A DNA stretch of 64,000 nucleotides from Oxalobacteraceae bacterium AB_14 (lineage in GTDB: Bacteria; Pseudomonadota; Gammaproteobacteria; Burkholderiales; Burkholderiaceae_D): assembly GCA_000381565.1 (NCBI GenBank), contig KB906724.1, positions 2,110,801-2,174,800 of the forward strand, written 5' to 3'. Each line of letters begins with the position of its first letter. Position 1 is the stretch's first letter. Shown in pieces: positions 61,138-64,000 of the stretch. The notes beneath the pieces are model-generated. The model saw only the letters and a list, made by a program, of their open reading frames with translations. It made no database searches and was not told the DNA's origin. The position numbers and the translations under genes are program-made.

Positions 61138-61983
61138 CTACAGCGCCGCCAGGCAGCGCGCGTGGAAGCGGATGTGGTCTTCCATGAAGCTGGCGATGAA
61201 GTAGTAGCCGTGGTCGTAACGCGCATGCCGCCGCAGTTCCAGCGGCTGCGCGGCGCTGCGGCAGGCCGCTTCGAACACTTCCGGATACAACTGCTCCTTG
61301 AGGAACTTGTCGCCCAGGCCCTGGTCGATCAGGATGCCGGCCGGGAAGGGTGTCTGCAAGCGCGCCATCAACAGGCTGGCGTCGTACTGTTCCCATGCGC
61401 CGGCGTCGTCGCCGAGGTAGCCGCTGAAGGCCTTCTTACCCCACGGGCACATCGACGGCGCGGCGATCGGCGCGAAGGCGGAGACGGAGCGGAACAGGTC
61501 CGGGCGTTTCAAGGCGATGGTCAGTGCGCCATGGCCGCCCATCGAGTGGCCGAAGATGCCGATGCGTTCGGCGTCCACCGGCAGTTCCCGCACCACCAGT
61601 TCGCGCAGTTCGTGGATGTAGCTGTACATGCGGTAATGCGTGGCCCACTGTGCTTGCGTGGCGTCGAGATAGAAGCCGGCGCCGACGCCGAAATCCCAGT
61701 TGTCGGTTTCGCCATCGACGCCGGCGCCGCGCGGGCTGGTGTCCGGCGCGATCAGGATCAGGCCGGCTTCGGCGGCGGCGCGTTGGGCGCCGGCCTTGAT
61801 CATGAAAGTCTCTTCGTTGCAGGTCAGCCCGGCCAGGTAGAACAGCGCCGGCGCGCGGCCTTCGGCGGCCTTGACTGGAATGAAAACCGAGAAGCGCATC
61901 GGCAGTCCGATTTCGCGCGATGCGTGTTGGTAGAAGCGCTGCACACCGCCAAAACAGGCGTGTTCGCTGATTAGTTCAAGCAT
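61138..61983 (-). CDS. fghA: S-formylglutathione hydrolase
   Basis: A 281-residue esterase of the alpha/beta-hydrolase fold: LFYLAGLTCNEETFMIKAGAQRAAAEAGLILIAPDTSPRG at the N terminus, nucleophile Ser in GIFGHSMGGHGALT (about residue 147), catalytic Asp in ILIDQGLGDKFL and His in YDHGYYFIASFMEDH. It hydrolyses S-formylglutathione to formate and glutathione in formaldehyde detoxification. The usual partner, glutathione-dependent formaldehyde dehydrogenase, is not adjacent. Length is as expected (about 280). Divergent from the KefB-like antiporter gene. Confidence 0.95.
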   Translation of the reverse strand: MLELISEHACFGGVQRFYQHASREIGLPMRFSVFIPVKAAEGRAPALFYLAGLTCNEETFMIKAGAQRAAAEAGLILIAPDTSPRGAGVDGETDNWDFGVGAGFYLDATQAQWATHYRMYSYIHELRELVVRELPVDAERIGIFGHSMGGHGALTIALKRPDLFRSVSAFAPIAAPSMCPWGKKAFSGYLGDDAGAWEQYDASLLMARLQTPFPAGILIDQGLGDKFLKEQLYPEVFEAACRSAAQPLELRRHARYDHGYYFIASFMEDHIRFHARCLAAL

Positions 61984-62068
61984 GTTGTTCCCTTATGTAT
62001 CTTAGCGCACAGTCAAAACGCCGGTAATAGTACAGAATTGTACAAGTATCTATTAAAAGGAGAAGTAC

Positions 62069-63256
62069 ATGCCGGATCTTCAGGTCTTCATGGCCGAACT
62101 GGGCTGGCCCTTGGCCATTGCGCTGGCCTGGCTGTCAGCAGAATTCATACACCGCTGGACCCGTTTGCCGCGCATCAGCGTCTACGGCCTGGTCGGCTTT
62201 TTGATGGCGCAGGCGTTTCCCGCCGCACTGAGCAGCGGCGCTTCGAGCACCGTGACGCTGTTGGCCAACCTGGCTTTCGGACTGATACTGTTTGAATTCG
62301 GTTATCGCATCAACCTGCACTGGCTGCGCATCAATCCCTGGATCGCGGTCAGCGGGCTGGCCGAATCGGCCGCCACCTTCGGCGTGGTCTATCTGATTGC
62401 GCATCTGACCGGCATGCCGCCGCTGACCTCGCTGTTACTGGCGTCGCTGGCCATGTCGACCTCGCCGGCCGGCGTGCTGCGCGTGATTAACGAGGAAGAC
62501 AGCTCGGGGCAGGTGACCGAGCGCGTGCTGCACCTGGTGGCCATCAATTGCGTGCTGGCGGTGTTCGTGTTCAAGGTGGTGGTGGGCTTCTGGGTGTTCC
62601 AGACCTCGGGCAGCTTGACGCAGGCCGTGTCGCACAGCCTGATCGAACTGGTGATGTCGGCCGCGATGGGCGCGGTGCTGGGCTTTATCGTGCCGGCCGT
62701 GCTGCGGCGCCTGGGCGCGATCGCGCACGACGGCACCGTCGCCTTCGCCATGGGCGTGGTGCTGCTGGTGGCGCTGGCGCATGCCTTCGACGTCTCGCCG
62801 GTGCTGGCCACGCTGACCTTCGGCCTGGCCGCGCGCCACAGCCGCGTCGCGTTCAGCCGCACCGAACGCAACTTCGGCGGCATCGGCGAGCTGCTGACGG
62901 TGCTGCTGTTCGTGTTCGCCGTCTCCACGCTGGAGTGGGATCGCGTGCTGGCCGGCGCCGGCCTCGGCGTGGTACTGGTGCTGGCGCGCTTCCTGGTCAA
63001 GGCGGCCGCCGTGGCGGCGTTCGCGCATGTCGGCGGCATCTCGTGGCGCAAGGGCTTGCTGACCGGGATCGCGCTGTCGCCGATGTCCGTGTTCGTCACG
63101 CTGCTGCTGGAGCAGACGCGCTACATGGGCATCGTGCTGGTCGACGAACTGGCCGCGCTGGCGGCCATGACCTTATTGCTGGAAGTGGCAGGCCCCATCA
63201 TCACGCAGCGGGCGCTGATCTGGGCGAATGAAACCGCCGCTAAAGAGGAGCATTGA
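62069..63256 (+). CDS. KefB-like cation:proton antiporter (CPA2), membrane domain only
   Basis: A 395-residue membrane protein with about 12 helices: [69 protein letters not shown] (the ion-site region), [31 protein letters not shown]. It matches the CPA2 antiporter fold but lacks the C-terminal RCK/TrkA-N domain present in KefB and KefC. Substrate likely K+ or Na+ against H+. AAAGGAG precedes the ATG. The next gene starts 1 bp after its stop. Confidence 0.87.
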   Translation: MPDLQVFMAELGWPLAIALAWLSAEFIHRWTRLPRISVYGLVGFLMAQAFPAALSSGASSTVTLLANLAFGLILFEFGYRINLHWLRINPWIAVSGLAESAATFGVVYLIAHLTGMPPLTSLLLASLAMSTSPAGVLRVINEEDSSGQVTERVLHLVAINCVLAVFVFKVVVGFWVFQTSGSLTQAVSHSLIELVMSAAMGAVLGFIVPAVLRRLGAIAHDGTVAFAMGVVLLVALAHAFDVSPVLATLTFGLAARHSRVAFSRTERNFGGIGELLTVLLFVFAVSTLEWDRVLAGAGLGVVLVLARFLVKAAAVAAFAHVGGISWRKGLLTGIALSPMSVFVTLLLEQTRYMGIVLVDELAALAAMTLLLEVAGPIITQRALIWANETAAKEEH

Positions 63257-63257
63257 C

Positions 63258-64000
63258 ATGCCATTGGAACCCTTCAAATCATCGCAACCGCTCACCATGG
63301 GCGTGGAGCTGGAGCTGCAACTGGTCAGCCTGTCGGACTTCGACCTGACCGCGTCCAGCCCGGACCTGCTGCACCTGCTGAGCCGCAAGCCGTTTCCCGG
63401 CAACGTCACGCCGGAAATCACCGAGAGCATGATCGAGATTAACAGCGACGTGCACACGCATCACGGCGAGCTGGTGGCGCAGCTGCAGGTGATCCGCGAC
63501 ACGCTGGTGCAGGCCGGCGAGCGGCTCAATATCGGCATCTGCGGCGGCGGCACCCATCCGTTCCAGAAATGGTCGGAGCGCCGGATTTTCGCCAAGCCGC
63601 GCTTCAAGGAAGTGTCGGAGCTGTACGGCTATCTGGCCAAGCAGTTTACGATTTTCGGCCAGCACGTGCACATCGGCTGCGCCTCGGGCGACGACGCGCT
63701 GTTCCTGCTGCATTCGCTGAGCCGCTACGTGCCGCACTTCATCGCGCTGTCGTCGTCGTCGCCGTATGTGCAGGGGAACGACACGCTGTTCAATTCGGCG
63801 CGGCTGAACTCCGTGTTCGCCTTCCCGATGAGCGGGCGGGCGCCGTTCACGCAAAGCTGGTCGACCTTCGAGAACGAGTACTTCGCCAAGATGGAGCACA
63901 CCGGCGTGATCAAGAGCATGAAGGACTTCTACTGGGATATCCGGCCGAAGCCGGAGTTCGGCACCATCGAACTGCGCGTGTGCGACACGCCGTTGACGGT
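63258..64000 (+). CDS. YbdK-type carboxylate-amine ligase (glutamate-cysteine ligase family 2), 5' part
   Basis: The visible 247 residues, running off the right edge, have the GCS2 pattern: [21 protein letters not shown] at the N terminus, [67 protein letters not shown] and [13 protein letters not shown]. Glu and His residues of these motifs bind Mg-ATP. YbdK is a weak glutamate-cysteine ligase; members may ligate other amines. AAGAGGAG precedes ATG 63258. It is tightly linked to the antiporter gene (TGA ends at 63256), so they form an operon. Confidence 0.88.
   Translation, partial: MPLEPFKSSQPLTMGVELELQLVSLSDFDLTASSPDLLHLLSRKPFPGNVTPEITESMIEINSDVHTHHGELVAQLQVIRDTLVQAGERLNIGICGGGTHPFQKWSERRIFAKPRFKEVSELYGYLAKQFTIFGQHVHIGCASGDDALFLLHSLSRYVPHFIALSSSSPYVQGNDTLFNSARLNSVFAFPMSGRAPFTQSWSTFENEYFAKMEHTGVIKSMKDFYWDIRPKPEFGTIELRVCDTPLT

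Noticed and set aside
62030..62043. GTACA-GAAT-TGTAC dyad between fghA and the antiporter gene
   Set aside because: Too short to assign; it may just be a promoter part. No second copy was seen.

Overview
The window is a GC-rich (roughly two thirds G+C), gene-dense bacterial chromosome segment with no gap over 300 bp between genes. Gene content (CheV, a Caulobacter-type TonB-dependent receptor, a GPH sugar symporter, many periplasmic glycoside hydrolases, IlvD-type arabinonate dehydratase, YbdK ligase, dispersed ATTCCC-type hairpin repeats) suggests a Gram-negative betaproteobacterium, most likely Oxalobacteraceae such as Duganella or Massilia. That placement is inferred from gene content and style, not from a marker gene.

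Layout. 0-8.2 kb: housekeeping and regulatory genes (DoxX fragment, DUF1275 membrane protein, orphan NarL-type regulator, metallo-beta-lactamase-fold hydrolase with a divergent LysR regulator, TPR/Gly-rich membrane protein, D-amino-acid dehydrogenase, DUF1566 lipoprotein, YdeI-like protein). 8.3-11.3 kb: an AT-richer islet of three small genes whose middle gene, a CPBP-type membrane protease, is split by an IS256-family element with a matching target duplication. 11.3-16.3 kb: DUF885 peptidase, FAD monooxygenase divergent from a class A beta-lactamase, and an unknown protein. 16.3-21 kb: a phosphopantetheinyl transferase translationally coupled to a 1344-residue Pls/PosA-type NRPS. Then AMP nucleosidase.

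22.7-49.8 kb is the centrepiece: an arabinan/arabinoside utilisation locus. It encodes outer-membrane uptake (TonB receptor), a GPH symporter with a cytoplasmic GH43, an ABC importer of the YtfQRT-YjfF type, three exported GH43 enzymes, GH51 (alpha-L-arabinofuranosidase), GH97 (retaining type), GH127 (beta-L-arabinofuranosidase), a mutarotase, and a non-phosphorylating L-arabinose pathway (SDR dehydrogenase, IlvD/Edd dehydratase, FAH-fold AraD1/GguC protein, semialdehyde dehydrogenase) leading to 2-oxoglutarate. The lactonase of that pathway is not in the window. A GbpR-like LysR regulator closes the locus. I find an 18-bp palindrome (consensus GATAYC-N6-GRTATC) at identical distance and phase before three promoters of the locus, and a fourth copy immediately before the lysR gene. 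This is the best candidate for an undescribed regulatory circuit here.

49.8-64 kb: a GAF protein and receiver protein divergent from a MarR-GNAT fusion with a palindromic operator, a penicillin-acylase-family enzyme converging on an acyltransferase-3 protein, a LytS/LytTR-type two-component pair, a Na+/H+ antiporter, tRNA-Gly(GCC), cheV, a DJ-1/PfpI protein, S-formylglutathione hydrolase, a KefB-like antiporter and the 5' part of a YbdK ligase running off the right end. No rRNA, CRISPR array or prophage was seen.
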